Shown here: piece after piece, positions 51,836 to 63,548 of the stretch | Position numbering within the stretch: position 1 is the stretch's first letter | Layout: every line of letters starts with the position of its first letter | From: Cephalotus follicularis | Lineage: Eukaryota > Streptophyta > Magnoliopsida > Oxalidales > Cephalotaceae | Assembly (NCBI GenBank): GCA_001972305.1 | Contig: BDDD01002241.1 | Location: 133,199 to 197,198 of the forward strand | Length of the DNA: 64,000 nucleotides | Direction: 5' to 3' | The notes under the pieces: generated by a model | The model's database searches: none | The model's input: the letters and a program-made list of their open reading frames with translations, nothing else | What the model was told of the DNA's origin: nothing | Made by a program: the position numbers and the translations under genes

Positions 51836-53420
51836 TTCACCTTGTAGGATCCTTCCTAATTAGGAGCTAACTTCCCTCTAGTGCCGGTAGGATCAGCAAT
51901 TACCGTATTTCGGAGGAATAAGTCTCCCTCCCTTAGTGGTCTGGGGTTCACCTTTTTGTTATAGTAACGACTCACCCTTTACTGGTATGCTGCTACTCTG
52001 ATGATAGCTTTATCTCTGAGCTCTTCCACTAAGTCGAGGAGATTCTTCAAACCTTCTTCATTATTAACTTCATTGAAATGCACAACTCTAGGAGAATGCA
52101 CTCCAATTTCCACCGGTATCATAGCTTCTGATCCGAAACAAAGGCTAAATGGGAACTTTCTAGTTGTGGTCCAATGAGTGGTTCTATAAGTCCACAACAC
52201 ACTGGGGAGCTCCTCTGTCCATCTTCCTTTGCTAGCTTTGAGGCATTTCTTCAACCCAAGATGTTTTCTCTATTGATGACCACTGTCTGGCCATTGCTTT
52301 GAGGGTAGGCTACGGATGAAAGCCTATGTTCAATCCTTCATTCCTTGCAAAAATCACGGAAAGCTTGGCAATCAAATTGCTTCCCATTATCATAGACGAT
52401 TACTCTGGGGACCCCAAATCTGCAAATGATTGACATATAAACAAAGCTTTCCGTATTCCTCTTTGTTATTATGGACAGGGGCTCGGCTTCCACCCATTTG
52501 GTGAAGTAATCCACTGTCACGATTAGGAACTTTCTCTATCCTGATGCCACAGGTAATACTTGATAAAGTCCATCCCCCATTGCGCAAAGGGCTAAGGGGC
52601 AGTGATAGATGTCAAAGACTCTGATGGTCTTCTGCTTATATTGGCATTCTTCTGACACTTATCACATTTCCTCACAAAGTTAATGGCATCTTGGTGCATG
52701 GTCGGCCAGAAGTAGTCTTGCCTCAACAATTAATTGGACAAGGTTCTGCCCCCCGTGTAATTTCCACATACTCCTTCATGGACCTCCCTTAGAGCGTAGT
52801 CGGCCTCTGAGGGAGACAAACATCTCAACAAAGGGAAAGAGAATGACATTTTGTAGAAAATCCATTCTCTGAATTGGTAGCAGTTGGATCTATATACCAA
52901 CATTCTCGCCTCCTCTAGATCCTCTGGCAAAATATCAAACCTTAGCCAACTAATGAATGGAGTCATCCAGTTTGGCTCTTGTTGATCATCAATGTCCATC
53001 ACATACACCTCAGAGATGGTGGTCCTGTCTAGGTAGTCTACTAGCATGGTCTGATTTTTCTCTAATTCTCTCGTTGTAGCTAATTTTGACAACTGGTATA
53101 CTCTTGTGTTCTCTACCATGGGAACTTTCAAAACAAGGAAGACTTGGAAAGAGGACTTCAAAATTTAAAAATGGGCTAAGTATTTAGTCATTATGTCTTC
53201 TCTGACTTCGTACTCTCCACTTACCAAACCAACCACCAGCTAAGAATAACTAGAGGCTTCTAATTTATGAACCTCCAAGTGCTTTGCTATTGTCAATCCA
53301 GCAATCAGAGCTTCTCACTCAGCCTCATTGTTTGTTACTTTGAACACAAATCTCAGAGCATACTCCAAGGTCCACCCATCTGGACTAGTCAGCACCAATT
53401 CTGCTCCACTTCAGGAGACG
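51836..53420 (-). mobile_element. Tat integrase and second RNase H region
   Basis: Contains the second copy of the integrase remnants (core near 52338-52520, C-terminal part near 51979-52254). Here the coding region continues past 53044 into a linker and a second, archaeal-type RNase H at about 53170-53420, recognised from EYALRFVFKVTNNEAE and EALIAGLTIAKHLEVHKLE on the minus strand. A second RNase H after the first is a hallmark of the Tat lineage. Broken. Confidence 0.75.
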
Positions 53421-53599
53421 CAAGATGACCCATCAACTGATAGTTTCTATAGCCCCCTCTCATTCTTAGAGGAGTCTTCTTCCACACACTCCATAGGTGT
53501 ATTGTCTCTTACAAAATCAATCCAGACCTGTGATTTTATTACTGGTTTGGCTTAATACTTCACATCGTATTCGCCCAATTAGACAGACCACTTGACTAG

Positions 53600-54900
53600 T
53601 CTGCCTGACATGTCTGGTTTTGATAGCACTTATCTAAGTGGCTTGTCGGTTAAAATTTTGATAGTATAGACTTGAAAGTACGGTCTTAGCTTCTTCACCG
53701 CAATGATCATAGCATAAACATACTTCTCTACCTCTGGATATCTCCCATCAGAATCGTTCAAGGCCTTACTCACATAATATACTGGCCTTTGAAATTTGTC
53801 TACCTCTCTGACCAGCACTGCACAAACTGCGTCTTGTGTCACCGCTAAGTACAAATACAAATCTTCTCCGTATTTTGGTTTTGATATCAGAGAAGTGGAA
53901 GCTAAGTATTCTTTCAATTTATAGAAGGATACTTGACATTCTTAAGACTAGAGAAACCCCTTGAGGTCCTTTAATATTTTGAAGAATGGAAGACACTTCT
54001 CTACTGATTTGGAGATAAATATGCTCAGGGCTGCGATTTTTCCATTCATCCTCTACACATCCCTAATAGATTGAGGAGGTTTCATACCCTGAATATCAGA
54101 TATCTTCTCTGGGTTGGCCTCTATTAATCTGCTAGAGACAATAAACCAGAGAAACTTACAAGAGGTGACCCCAAAAGTACACTTGGAAGGATTGAGACGC
54201 ATCTTGTATTTTCTCAACGCCCCAAATGTTAATCAAATATGAGGACTCTTCGTTGGTGCCTTGACGAGCATATCGTCAATATAAACCTCAATATTCCTCC
54301 CGATTTGAGATTGGAAAATTTTGTTGACCAACCGTTGTTAGGTGGCTCCAGCATTTTTTAATATGAAAGGCATGAATTTGTAGCAATAAATACCCTTATA
54401 AGTGATGAAGAATATCTTGTTCTCATCTGGTCCGTACATAGGAATTTAATTGTAGCCAAAGTAAGCATCCAAGAAACTCAACATTTTATAGCCGGAGGTT
54501 GCATCCACTAGTTGATCAATCTTCAGGAGAGAGAAGTGGTCTTTTGAACAAGATTTGTTGAAATCTGTGAAGTCTATGCACATCATCCACTTGCCATTCG
54601 CCTTCTTGACTAGTACCGGATTCGTCAGCCAGTCAGAGTATTGCACTTCCCTTATAAACCCCGCTTGTAATAGCTTATTCACTTCATCTGCTATCACATG
54701 TTGCCTCTCAGAGGCGAAGTTCACTTCTTTTGCCTGGTCGGAGGCCGCATTGGATCCACACTTAGCTTGTAGACCATTACCTCTGGACTGATCACTGGGA
54801 CCTCCTATGCCGACCAAGCGAATACATCTCTGTTATTTTTGGGAAACATTATTAGTTCATCTTTCTCCACCTCTCCAAGTTGTGAGCCAACCTGAAAAAC
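53600..54900 (-). mobile_element. Tat reverse transcriptase and first RNase H
   Basis: Minus-strand remnants. RT fingers/palm: LLQAGFIREVQYSDWL, KWMMCIDFTDFNKSC, DQLVDATSGYKMLSFLDAY (about 54446-54720). First RNase H: YLYLAVTQDAVCAVLVRE, RPVYYVSKALNDS, LRPYFQVYTIKILTD (about 53630-53917). Broken in several places. Confidence 0.85.
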
Positions 54901-54989
54901 TTTCTCTACATTGCCTTCCTCCAAAGGCACCTGCACGACATCCTCCACGTGCTGTGGATGCTCAGGCTCCACTTATCCTCTGAGCTTCA

Positions 54990-55494
54990 CGTTAACTATG
55001 GGAAGGGTTTTTCCTTTCCCTTTTTCCTTTATGGCAGTCTGGTAGCACAGCCTGAAAATCTGTTGGTCTCCTTGGACTTGCCCCACACCAAACCTGGTAA
55101 AAAAAATTTACTAATAAGTGTCTTATCGACACTATCGCCTCCATCAAGTTCAAACATGGGAGCCCAATTATTGTGTTGTACGGGCTTGGTGTATCAACCA
55201 CCGAGAATGTCATCTGTACTTGAGTTTGGTGGGGGGCAGTGCCTGCAACTACTGACAAATTGATGGATCTCAGAGGATGGACCATCTCTCCTACAAAGCC
55301 TACCAGAGGAGTCTTCACTGGCCTTAGCTGCTTCACTGGGATCCTCAACTGATCAAAGGCATGTTTGTAGAGGATATCCGTTGAGCTCCCACTGTGAAGG
55401 AGGATTCTCTTCATAGTGAATAATTCTACTTAAAGAGTTACTACCACTGAATCATCATGAGGGAGACGTACTCCCTCAAAGTCTGCCTCTGAGA
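54990..55494 (-). mobile_element. Tat aspartic protease region
   Basis: Minus-strand remnant with LLHSGSSTDILYKHAFDQL (around the position of the family's catalytic D-S-G motif), PVKTPLVGFVGE, VDTPSPYNTIIGLP and NLMEAIVS, as in Tat proteases. Truncated at the right by the LTR inserted at 55500. Broken. Confidence 0.8.
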
Positions 55495-55499
55495 AGGAT

Positions 55500-56389
55500 T
55501 GTCACACCCGTCCCAACCGAGACAGATGTGACCATCACGTGGCAAGCCTCCTTACGGAATCCTCCACGTGATATCTTAAAATCTGTTTGAAAACTAACAT
55601 AAAGTTAAACTTTTTCCAAAAACTTGAAAATTTTTCTAACTCTTAAATTTTTCCGAAAATCGGGCATGTAGTATCCGTTTATCGGACTATACCCCCTGTA
55701 AAGAAAACACAGTTTATAAAAACACACTCCCGAAGGAGGAATCAAAAGTTTAAAAGTGGGCTCAGCCCTCAGCAAAACACAATTTAAAGCACTAAACAAG
55801 CATGGTTGGGCTCCGCTCCAACCCCATTATCAAAGTATGAAAAGTAAATGTATAGGGCTCGGCCCTTTTCTTGAAGAAATGGAGAAGGCGGCGTCGGCTA
55901 GCAAGAAGAAGATGGTTCGGCTACACCATGAGCTAGAATACCATTCTCTCTTCAATGAATGATTTAATACAATGCTTAACATGGAATAATCTAGAAATTT
56001 TTAGACTTATGTAGAGCTTGGCCGAATTGCATAATTAAAACATGGTTTTGGGCCTTAATAATGGGCAAATTCGGCTATGGCAAGAAAGAATAAACATTGG
56101 GCCAAAATTTACATGATTTTTGGGCCTTAAACAATTTATTTAGCACCTTATCAATCTAATGATTAGCCCATGTTGTTAGGGAATAAGAATTTGGGCTTTA
56201 ATCCCTCATTAGATAACATAAGGTCCAAATTAATAAATAGTCCATAATACAAATTCATAACTTGGGTCTAACTTAATTTAATGCATGCCCAAATAAAATC
56301 ACCAAGGTCACATATAATTATGTGAATAGCATGCACACAAAAATGCATACTTAAATGATTATCCTCCAATTATGACACGGGGTGTTACA
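55500..56389. mobile_element. Solo LTR (890 bp) inserted in the Tat element
   Basis: Starts TGTCACACCCG and ends CGGGGTGTTACA. Perfect 5-bp target duplication AGGAT (55495-55499 and 56390-56394). No coding region. Related to the remnant at about 5.94-6.18 kb. TGTCACRCCC...GGGTGTTACA ends are typical of long-LTR plant chromoviruses, but the family is not certain. Confidence 0.88.
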
Positions 56390-56394
56390 AGGAT

Positions 56395-56519
56395 ATTACC
56401 TCATCTTCTCCACCAGTCTTCAACATTTTGCTGTGCGTGTAGTTTTTCACAGCAAAGGTTTGTCTAGCATAGGCTTTTCTAGCCCTGCTATGATCGCCAC
56501 CAGATGCAACCACTTCAGA
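56395..56519 (-). mobile_element. Tat gag-protease linker between two solo LTRs
   Basis: A fragment of 125 bp of the host Tat element left between the insertions at 55500-56389 and 56525-59089. On the minus strand it reads as the Arg/Ser-rich linker expected between gag and protease. Confidence 0.5.
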
Positions 56520-57084
56520 GATTGTGTCACGCCCCGAACCGTGGGATGGGCCACACGACTCGACACGTGGCAATCCGTACAATCATCACCATAATTTAAG
56601 CATAAAATTTAAAACTTAAATAAATCATAATCAAAATCATTTATTCAATGTATGGATTACAGACCCAGTTCGAATTATATAAATTACACTGTTACAAACC
56701 AGAATAAAATAAATACACAGTTTATTTTCCTGCAACTTTGTCCGTGGAAGCGTACTGTCGAGGAGGAGAAACTTACTGTACTCTTTAACCTTGCCGCTGC
56801 TGCGATGTGCCGCCCCTACCTGTTCATGTACCTGACCCATTCAAAGGAATGGGTCAGCAACCCTGAGGGTTGGGTAGGTCACCCCATATACGGGCACATA
56901 CCAGAGGAATAAACAATACAAGCAGAGGAGAAAATAATAATAAAGATACATGCCTACATGAATGCAAATCACAATCCCTAACATAATCATCATCATCCTT
57001 TATCCTCGGACTACTCTACTCGAATCATACATAACAATCATATCACAGAGGACTCTAGTCCGGTCATCCTATGGTCTGGTCAAT

Positions 57085-57310
57085 ATACATGGTTCACCTT
57101 TAGGTTCACCAGCCCGCGGAATTCTCCTCCAGGTTCACCTACTGAGCGGAATTCACCCCCCTTAGGTTCACCTGCTCGGCGGTTCACCCTTTGGATCACC
57201 AGCTTTGGCGGAATTCACCTTTAGGTTCACCATCGGCGGTTCGCCCGAGGATCACCTGCCTCGCGGAATTCACCCCTTAGGTTCACCTGCTCGGCGGAAT
57301 TTTCCCCAGT
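57085..57310. repeat. Minisatellite inside the long solo LTR
   Basis: About seven imperfect units built from TTAGGTTCACC, then CTCGGCGG or similar, then AATTCACC, with unit length of about 25-37 bp. Confidence 0.8.
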
Positions 57311-58600
57311 TGGGCTCACCAGCCTAGGGTCATTTATCTAAGTCTTTTCCTTTCTATGTCCATTCTTTCCTGTAATATTTATATTCTATTCGTTATGTCC
57401 GACCAGAACATAAAAGTCTTCATGGTGTCATTTCATGTACAGTACCGTAATTATTATTACGTGTAAGTAGCGCATATATAATAATGTCAGACGCATAGCA
57501 GGCCAGGAAATGCATTGCGTGGCGCGTGAGTCCTCTGCAAAAAGTGAACACAAGCCTGGCACATACAAAGGGAATATACTCCTTTTTATTCTCCCACCCG
57601 AGCGCATGCATATACATATTACTTGCATTTCCTTTTCTCCATGTATGCAGGGGAGACACATACATAACCTTGTCCATTTTCCTCCCTTCTTAGCGCACAG
57701 AGCAGAGGATGTCGCCAGGTATTGCGAACCCCTCTTGCCATGGAGCTCGGGCGTTGTCACCACATTAGCTCGACATAAAGCTGGCAGCTCGGCAGGGACA
57801 TCCGGGCGGCATGGAATTTCCCCATGGCAGCTCAGGCGTCTCAACACAGCAGCTCTGGCGTCCGCCATGGGAGCTCGGGCATGGACGGTGGGCTCAGCAC
57901 TGCGGCTCAGCTATGGCAGCCCGGGTGCTCGTACCTGGCGTCACAGCACTTCTCCCCTGGCGCTCAGCACTGGCAGTTCATGCTCAGCCCTGGCAACTCT
58001 TACGCTCAGCCCCGGTGCCCTGGCATCTCTCCCCCGGCGCCATTCTGTCCGCTTCACGCCTGTACAGAGCACGTCGTTGACGAAGGGAGACATCGGCGCT
58101 TGCCGGCGAGGAGCTCGGCATGTGGCGACGTTCGGATGTGGGGCCATGGAAGCTCCCAACTTCGCCGCGGCGCCTCTGCAAGCAACGCCATCATGCCTTA
58201 CGCACCACTGTGCATGCAGGGACAAAGCAACAGGGCAACACGCATATCACTCCTTTAATGCGTACTGGAACGCATGAATTAAATAGAGGAACGACCACGT
58301 TTTGGCTATGCATTGTTATTCTTTCTTAACATTAATACAACAATGGTACACAATCAACCAAATAACTAACGCACGAATGAGCAATACAACGCACAACAGA
58401 CAATAATAAAATGAATACTACGATCAAGCACACACACAGTAGCTGGTAGGCACTCGGACATGGAGTAACCTACCTGGAAGGTGGTTGAAAACGGAGACGC
58501 TTTCTCCTTTTCTCGTAGATTCTGACTTTCCTTCAGGTTAGGGACTGCTACGCTTCTTGTCAATTCTTCTTCCTTGTGCTCTTCTTGCCCCCAGGGAAAT

Positions 58601-58612
58601 GGGTATTTATAG
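58601..58612 (-). promoter_or_regulatory. TATA box of the solo LTR
   Basis: CTATAAATACCC read on the minus strand, about 480 bp from the element's right edge and in the position expected for an LTR promoter. It gives the element's likely orientation. Confidence 0.5.
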
Positions 58613-59094
58613 GGATGGAGTGCAGAGGACATGGGGCTTACTTGGATAGCACCCATTTGTCTTCTACCTCTCCCTCTATCACTCTCTCGATTTCTCTAGA
58701 AGCACTGTGCAAGATAAAAATGGCTAAAGCATGTCCCAAAGTCACCATCTGCCTTTTATAATTACGAGAGGAAGAGTCCAGAAATTCCTAGACTCTCTTT
58801 AACAATTGCAGGCTTGGCCAAGCTTGGGCCAACCTCTCATCTTAGGTTAATTTCACCAATTGGGCCTCACTTATGTTTCTCCCATTCTCCCATATTTTAA
58901 ATTGGCCCAATGAGGAAAATAATTCCTTAAGTCCAATGTCTTAAATTAATTTTTCATTAAGGCCCAAAATCATAATTTATTTTTCATTAAGGCCCAATTA
59001 AATATATCATAATTATCGGGTCCAGCCCAAAAGTGAAAAATAATTACAAAGCCCAATAATAATATTTTATAATATTTAGGGCTCTTACAGATTG

Positions 59095-59920
59095 TGTGTA
59101 TCACACCACTAGGCTGCTGCTCATCTTCCTGTTGCGGAGCTTGTTCTCTGCACTCCCTTCTTTCTTTGGGAGCATCTCTGTCAACATACTTTCTTATATG
59201 ACCTTTTTGAATCAGGTCCTTAACCTGATTCTTCAAGTGCCTGTATTCTTCCGTATCATGCCCATGATCACGGTGGTATCGGCAGTACTTATTTGAGTCC
59301 CTCTTCTCTGTAGTGGATCTCAATGGTGCTAACTACTGATAGGGACCTTGTCCTTCTCCACCACCAGTATCTTGGTTCTTGACTCCAAGATAGGGGCGAA
59401 ATTGTTGTAAGTGGGGATTGGTGCCCCCCTTTTTGGCTACTCCTCCCTCCCGGAGAGCTTGTGCCTCTGGTCATCCTTTGTGAGATCTGACCCTCCATTT
59501 CTCTTTTGCTTCTTCCCTGGAGCACTTCGTGAGTGCTCCTCTTTCTTGACCTGATGATCCAACCAGGAAGTCTTTTGCTTCCTAGCTGCCATAGCCTTCT
59601 CTGCGTTTACATACTTCTCTGCTCTTCTCAGCAGGTCTGCCATGTCCAGAGTAAGCTTCTTCGTGAGGGAAAAGGTGAAGGGTGAGTTGTCTTTCAACCC
59701 GCTATTCAGAGCTGTCAGAGCAAAAGATGGCTCCAAGTCCTTCACCATCAGAGACTCCTTATTGAATCTGGTGAGTTAGTATCTGAGGAATTCATTTTTC
59801 CCCTACACCAAGTTGATTAAATGATTCAAATTATTTCTCTGCGTGGTGCTGTTGAGGAATTTAGTGACGAACACCTCTGTGAACTACTCGAAATTCGACA
59901 CTGAATTTTGAGGCAACGTG
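59095..59920 (-). mobile_element. Tat gag, C-terminal half
   Basis: Minus-strand gag remnant. LTRRLNKESL-like text is followed by VKDLEPSFALTALNSGL, DMADLLRRAEKYVNAEKA, and the zinc-knuckle-like CRYHRDHGHDTEEYRHLKNQ with KGHIRKYV at about 59200-59290. Cut on the left by the LTR at 56525-59089 and on the right by the chromovirus piece. Broken. Confidence 0.82.
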
Positions 59921-62900
59921 GAGTAGTGGTGGACCGATTAACCAAATCGGCTCACTTCCTAGCTATCCGAGAGGGTTTTTCTGTGGATCGACTAACATAT
60001 ATCTTTTAACAGGAGATAGTGAAACTCCATGGGACGCTTGTATCCATTATCTCGGATCAAGATCCCCGTTTCATTTCTATGTTCTAAAAGGGATTTCAAA
60101 AGGCATGGGGTACGCAGCTCAGTTACAGTACAACTTTTCACCCACAGACGGATGGACAATCGGAAAGGACTATCCAGACTTTGGAGGACATGTTGAGATC
60201 TTGTGCTTTGGAGTGGACTAGAAACTGGGATGAGTATTTGAGCCTTGTAGAGTTTGCTTATAATAATAGTTTGCAGGCCAGTATTCAGATGGCTCCTTTT
60301 GAAGTTTTGTATGGGAGGAAATGTCAAGCTCCAACTTGTTGGGATGAAGTTGGAGAGAGAGTTATCGAGAGACCCGAGTTAGTCCAGATCACTACCGAGA
60401 AAGTGACAATAACGAGAAAAAAATTGAAAGCTGCACAATCCCGACAGAAAAGTTATGCAGATAAGCACAAGAGGGATATAGAATTTAAAAAGGGTGACCA
60501 TGTGTTTTTGAAGGTTTCACCTTGGAAAGGAGTTCGTCGGTTTGGTTTGAAGGGGAAGATGAATCCTTGGTTTATTGGACCTTTTGAAGTTTTGGAGAAA
60601 GTTGGTACAGTCGCTTATCGACTAGCTTTACCTCCACAGTTAGCTCATGTGCATGATGTGTTCAATGTGTCCATGTTAAGGGGTTATCAGTACCATCCCT
60701 TGCATGTGGTTCACTATCCTTTGGACAAGATTCGAGAGGATATGTCTTATGAGGAAAGAGCCGAGGCTATTTTGGATCGGCAAGAGCGAGTCATGCAGAC
60801 AAAGACTATCACGTTTGTTAAGGTATTATGGAAAAATCATCCAGAGCGGGAGGATACTAGGGAGATAGAGGAGTATATCTGGGAGGAATACCCTCATCTG
60901 TTTGATCAAAGTACGTGTTTGTCTGTAACTTCGGGACGAAATCTTCTTTTAAGGGGGTAGAGATGTAATACTCCGTATGTTTATGTGTTATTATAATTTA
61001 TTTGGTTGTTATAATATTTATTTATTTATTATTTTTGGTCTTTATATTAGAATTGGACCGTTTAGGCTATTTTGATGTGGATCATCCGTTTAATTTGTAT
61101 TTATTGGACTAATATGGTATTAGCCTTGGTCTAGTGGGCTTTATTGATAAGGATATACTAGTTTATTAAGCCCACAGCTACTACTCTCATTTTTTTTTAA
61201 AACCTACTTTTATAACCCCAAAAACCCTATTCCCAATTTTACTTTACGCTCAGCCGTAGTAGTCTCTACAAGTTTGTTCTCTTCTTTTTTATTTGTTGTT
61301 TCTCCTCTCGATATCAGTGCAGCAAATAACACCCAAATTTGGTTTGATTCATTGATTGTTTAGTTGGTGTTGCCGTAATCTCTTTATTTACAAGGCTTAC
61401 TTCTTGGTTTGTTCGCATTAGTACCATCTGTAATTGTCCAAGTTTGTCTTGACTTCTTTTACGTCACAGTCCATGTGCACAATAAAGGCTTCATTATATA
61501 TTTGCTTTTGCTTTTACACTGGATTATCATTGCTAGATATATGTAAACTATCATCACAATCTCAATATTTTAATCCTATATATAATCTATTGGTTGTCGA
61601 GCCTCTGCATACTCCGTGATATGTCTCAACATTGTCTAATTCTTATAATGGTTTTGTGCATAATTGGTATAGGTGTAATAAATCATTAAGTTATCATTGT
61701 CTGTTTAAAATATTGCCCAATTCCTTCTTGGTGTCCATGCTTAGGGCTGGTAATTTGAGTCATGATACGCGACTCAAATCGAAATCGACCGAAATAAATA
61801 AGTTTTGGATCAAGTTTAAATGAGTTCGGGTCAATTTCAAATTGACCCGTTTGACACGAATAATAAACAGATCAATTTCGGGTCAACTTGCAAAATCCGA
61901 AATTAACCCGATTATTAAACGAGTCACCTATCTACCCGTTAAACTGTAAATGGGTTTTGGATGATTGTAATGTTTGATGATATTTTAAATATTGATGATG
62001 GATGCGTTTGTTTAGAAATGTATGTAGATTGAATATTAGAATTATAAATTGAAATATTTTTTTAAACAGGTTAAAATCGGGTTATAAATAGGTTGACTCA
62101 AAATGACTCATTTAATAAACGGGTTACACGGGTGGTGTCGTGTCACCCGTTTATTAAATGGGTCGGGTTAGGGTTGATGTGTCTAACACGATTATTAAAC
62201 ATGTCGTGTTCGGGTTAACCTATTTATCGTTATACTCATGTGTTGACACGACTCGTTTATGGCCCATCGACACGAATTGATAGCCCTATCCATGCCCTCA
62301 AAGTCAACCATATAAGAATTCTTTTGGTTCCGTGAATATTCAATACAGTAGGTTACTCAAGTCTAAACCATGGTCCAATAAATGGGTTATGGCCTTGCCT
62401 GTGTTGTTTTTCTTTTTTTCGTTTGCTATGCATACTAGTATTTAATTATTTATTATTTATTTGGTATTCGTAGCGAGCGTGTTATTGGACCATAGTGGTG
62501 AGGTTTAATGAGACCTTATATATGTAATTGATCTGCTTTTAGGCGTATTAATCTCGACCAATTAAGGTACGGATTCCGTTCCTTATTGTTTCTCTTTGAT
62601 TATTTGGTGGGATAAAATATGTTCAATTTTTGACTACTTAAATATATATTTGTTTGATTGAAAATTCATTATCGTTTTGACACACAATTTTAAGATTAAT
62701 AAATTTTGGATTTAATATGAATCCCTATTCGTTTTAATTGATTTTTAGAAAAATCAATGTTTTGAGAATTTTTGATATACTGAGATATAACCACCTATAG
62801 GGGTACCATAGGCATGTTCTCTGGCACAGAGACATGACACAATCTGTGGCGGTATGATTAGTCCACAACGTCTCTATTATATACTTTGTAGAAGATTTTA

Positions 62901-63548
62901 GATCCGTAATTTGATTGTTAAGAGAGTGTGACGTTAATTAGAGGAGTATGAGTCGACCCTAGGATATTTGTCTGTCTGTCTGTTTGGGAATTGATTATGT
63001 TGTGTCATACACATCATTCCGTTATGCATGTGGATCCCGGAAAATCTCTTGCATCTATTTTTACGTATCGGTATATTACTGCATGTTTGGCTTTGTACGA
63101 CGCAGGATTTGTCTGTTTGTTTGGAACTCAGTATGAAATAACCTACTTGGAAACTCTTATTTACTTTATGAAAATTTATAAAGATATATATATGTGTTTG
63201 TTTGAGATTTTGTAAAATGTCAATCTTTAAGTTATTCGTTACTTATTTTGCTATTCTATATACGTACTGAGCTTTGCTCAGCCGTATTTTCTTTCTCTGC
63301 GGCAGGTAATCAAGGGCATCAGAGGCATGTGTGATGAGTGAACTACCCATATGTCAGAGGATTAGTTAGTAGTCAGATTTTATTTATTTCAGTTGATTAG
63401 TGATCATGTGAAAACCTTGAATTTTAGTTTTAAATTAAATATTACTTCAATTTGAGCTTATGGTATTGTTTTTGGATATTGACTGCTTCATTAAAAAAAG
63501 TCGATTTATTCTTTTGATGTGAATTTTGTGAGTCTGTTCGGTGTTACA
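59921..63548 (+). mobile_element. Chromovirus (Tekay-like) 3' part: integrase, chromodomain and 3' LTR
   Basis: A Ty3/gypsy fragment in the opposite orientation to the Tat element, sitting inside its gag. It starts within integrase (DRLTKSAHFLAI near 59930). An open frame of 259 codons at 60181-60960 holds the integrase C-terminus (FEVLYGRKCQAP, GPFEVLEKVGTVAYRLALPP) and a chromodomain (ILDRQERVM, VLWKNHPERED, EEYPHLF). A purine tract (TTTTAAGGGGGTAGAG) comes just before the LTR at 60964. LTR 60964-63548: starts TGTAATACTCCG, ends CGGTGTTACA, with a possible TATA near 61209. The 5' LTR, gag, protease and RT are missing, so this is a truncated copy. A hAT MITE lies inside the LTR. Confidence 0.85.
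61742..62288. mobile_element. hAT-type MITE inside the chromovirus LTR
   Basis: 547 bp, TAGGGCTGGTAATTTGAGTC on the left and GACACGAATTGATAGCCCTA on the right, forming imperfect inverted ends. Flanks TCCATGCT (61734-61741) and TCCATGCC (62289-62296) match at 7 of 8 positions, as for a hAT 8-bp target duplication. The interior has repeated GGGTTA/GACCCG-type motifs. Without it the LTR would be about 2.03 kb. Confidence 0.8.

Larger units (their letters stand above)
46769..53044. repeat. Tandem duplication, copy 2 (6,276 bp)
   Basis: Direct duplicate of 40493-46768. Its right edge is continuous with the rest of the Tat element (CTACTAG then CATGGTCTG). By eye I count about 15 single-base differences from copy 1 and no length changes. 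Fourteen of them lie within 50584-51272. Confidence 0.97.
56525..59089 (-). mobile_element. Long solo LTR (2,565 bp) inserted in the Tat element
   Basis: Starts TGTCACGCCCCGAACCG and ends GGGCTCTTACA. Perfect 5-bp target duplication GATTG (56520-56524 and 59090-59094). Inside are a GC-rich segment (about 57.7-58.25 kb), a minisatellite (57085-57310) and, on the minus strand, CTATAAATACCC (58612-58601), a good promoter TATA box that suggests a minus orientation. No internal coding region, so a solo LTR of a long-LTR Ty3/gypsy (chromovirus-like) element. Confidence 0.82.

Noticed and set aside
40493-53044. Possibility that the 6.3-kb repeats are the two LTRs of one huge element
   Set aside because: They are adjacent with nothing between them, lack TG...CA ends and a target duplication, and contain integrase coding DNA and a complete solo LTR of another family.
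57510-58277. A 255-codon open frame on the plus strand, with several overlapping long frames on both strands
   Set aside because: It lies wholly inside the solo LTR at 56525-59089, in a GC-rich segment where stop codons are rare by composition. The protein is low-complexity and has no recognisable domain.
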